A stretch of DNA of 5,537 bases, taken from assembly GCA_012841845.1 (NCBI GenBank), contig DUTZ01000437.1, positions 1 to 5,537 of the forward strand. Direction: 5' to 3'. Source of the DNA: Actinomycetales bacterium (GTDB lineage Bacteria > Actinomycetota > Actinomycetes > Mycobacteriales > Mycobacteriaceae). The notes under the pieces are model-generated. The model did no database searches. It worked only from the letters and a program-made list of their open reading frames with translations, and was not told where the DNA came from. Positions within the stretch are counted from its first letter, which is position 1, and each line of letters begins with the position of its first letter. Made by a program: the position numbers and the translations under genes. Below are positions 4,740 through 5,537 of this stretch, in pieces.

Positions 4740-5537
4740 GTGACGGTCCTGTCCATGCCCGTGACGCCGTTGGCGTCGATGTCGCTGGCCGAGCTCGTCG
4801 AGGCCTCCCGCGCCGTCACCCTGTCGCAGAACCTGGCCGCCGTGGAACGGCTCGACACGGTGTACGCGATGGTCCGTGCCGTCACCGCCCGCACCGAGGA
4901 CGAAGAGACCAGGCGTGACGACGAGGATGCCGCCGCCGGACGCCCGCCACGACCCGGGTACGCCCGACTGGCCCCCACCCGCCTGGCCCGCTCCCACGTG
5001 TCCACCGCGATGAGCCTGCCGACCTGGCACGCCGACCGCATGATCACCGCCGCCGTCCAGCTCCACACCCGCCTGCCGGTGCTGTCACGCCACGCCCGCG
5101 ACGGGGTGTTCGACGAGGCCATGATCGTCGACCTGGCCTGCCGCCTGGCCGAGGTTCCCGACCACCTGGTCCGCGCCGTGGAAGACGAGGTCGTCTACGG
5201 CCTACGCCGCCAGATCGACGACGGCGACCCACCCACCCGCAGCTCCCTCGGCAAACGCATCGACCGCGCCATCGAACGCCGCGACCCCGACGAGGTCGAC
5301 CGCCGCAACCAAGCAGCCCGCGACAACCGCCGCGTCACCTTCCGCCCCCGCGGCCAGGGCCTGACCTCGATGTCGGCCCTGCTGCCCGACCACGACGCCG
5401 CCACCCTCGAAGCCCGGCTGCGTGAGACCGCCGCCACCGCCGCCGCGACCGACCCCGACGACGAACGCACCACCGCCCAACGCCTCGCCGACGCCCTGAC
5501 CGACCTGACCACCCCGCCACCCGCCGACCACAGCACC
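4740..5537 (+). CDS. DUF222 (13E12-repeat family) protein, probable HNH endonuclease, 3' end beyond window
   Basis: The first 266 codons are visible, with no stop. They match the DUF222 region that forms the N-terminal part of 13E12-type proteins. Visible are an N-terminal helix ASMSLAELVEASRAV (12-26) and a helical middle (about 85-160). Then come the family hallmarks: GQGLTSMSALLPDHDAATLE (205-224), and further on DDERTTAQRLADALTDL (240-256). In most relatives a short HNH nuclease domain follows after a variable linker; that part would lie outside the window, so the nuclease label is inference from the family. Codon use differs from the neighbours, with more GAA, CAA, AAA, CTA and CCA codons. 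The GTG at 4740 is supported by a GAGGGGGG site and a promoter upstream. These genes are multicopy and spread by duplication or transfer in actinomycetes; in M. tuberculosis some 13E12 repeats serve as prophage attachment sites. Confidence 0.88.
   Translation, partial: MTVLSMPVTPLASMSLAELVEASRAVTLSQNLAAVERLDTVYAMVRAVTARTEDEETRRDDEDAAAGRPPRPGYARLAPTRLARSHVSTAMSLPTWHADRMITAAVQLHTRLPVLSRHARDGVFDEAMIVDLACRLAEVPDHLVRAVEDEVVYGLRRQIDDGDPPTRSSLGKRIDRAIERRDPDEVDRRNQAARDNRRVTFRPRGQGLTSMSALLPDHDAATLEARLRETAATAAATDPDDERTTAQRLADALTDLTTPPPADHST

Noticed and set aside
4487..4918. Open frame from within the zincin gene across the spacer
   Set aside because: It is Arg/Gly-rich out-of-frame translation with no domain. 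The zincin before it and the DUF222 frame after it are clearly coding.

Overview
The window is very GC-rich, and nearly every gene ends its codons in G or C. It contains an actinobacterial seryl-tRNA synthetase and a gene of the DUF222/13E12 type that is abundant in Actinobacteria. This points to a high-GC actinomycete; Pseudonocardiales is a reasonable guess, but the sequence alone does not prove it. Seven protein-coding genes account for almost all of the DNA. I see no rRNA, tRNA, CRISPR array or insertion sequence.

Layout. (1) A lysophospholipid (1-acylglycerol-3-phosphate type) acyltransferase reads leftward and runs off the left edge (798 to 1). (2) A hotdog-fold PaaI-type thioesterase reads rightward from 858 to 1394, divergent from the acyltransferase across a 59-bp gap. 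(3) serS reads leftward (2663 to 1401), convergent with the thioesterase; their stop codons lie 6 bp apart inside a palindrome. (4) A small ankyrin-repeat protein reads leftward (3128 to 2685), 21 bp upstream of serS. (5) A membrane-anchored protein with two septum-formation-type domains (3175 to 4260) and (6) a minimal-zincin metallopeptidase (4257 to 4607) read rightward and overlap by 4 bp. (7) After a 132-bp spacer with its own promoter comes a DUF222 protein (from 4740), probably an HNH endonuclease of the 13E12 type, cut by the right edge.

Function and context. Genes 3, 5 and 6 resemble the serS-Rv3835-Rv3836 neighbourhood of Mycobacterium tuberculosis as I recall it, so this looks like a conserved chromosomal block. 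The ankyrin gene and the DUF222 gene appear to be additions to it. The two leftmost genes both act on acyl groups. The septum-domain/zincin pair looks like a translationally coupled two-gene unit whose first product is anchored in the membrane and faces outward.

The most notable signal is regulatory. The chosen starts of four genes (798, 858, 2663, 3128) each lie exactly 7 nt after a TANNNT -10 hexamer, so transcription is predicted to begin at the start codon itself. A weaker fifth case precedes 3175. The DUF222 gene differs: it has a -35/-10 promoter, a leader of about 50 nt with a purine-rich ribosome-binding site, and a possible degenerate LexA half-site. I found no convincing undescribed system; the septum-domain/zincin pair is the best candidate for unknown biology.
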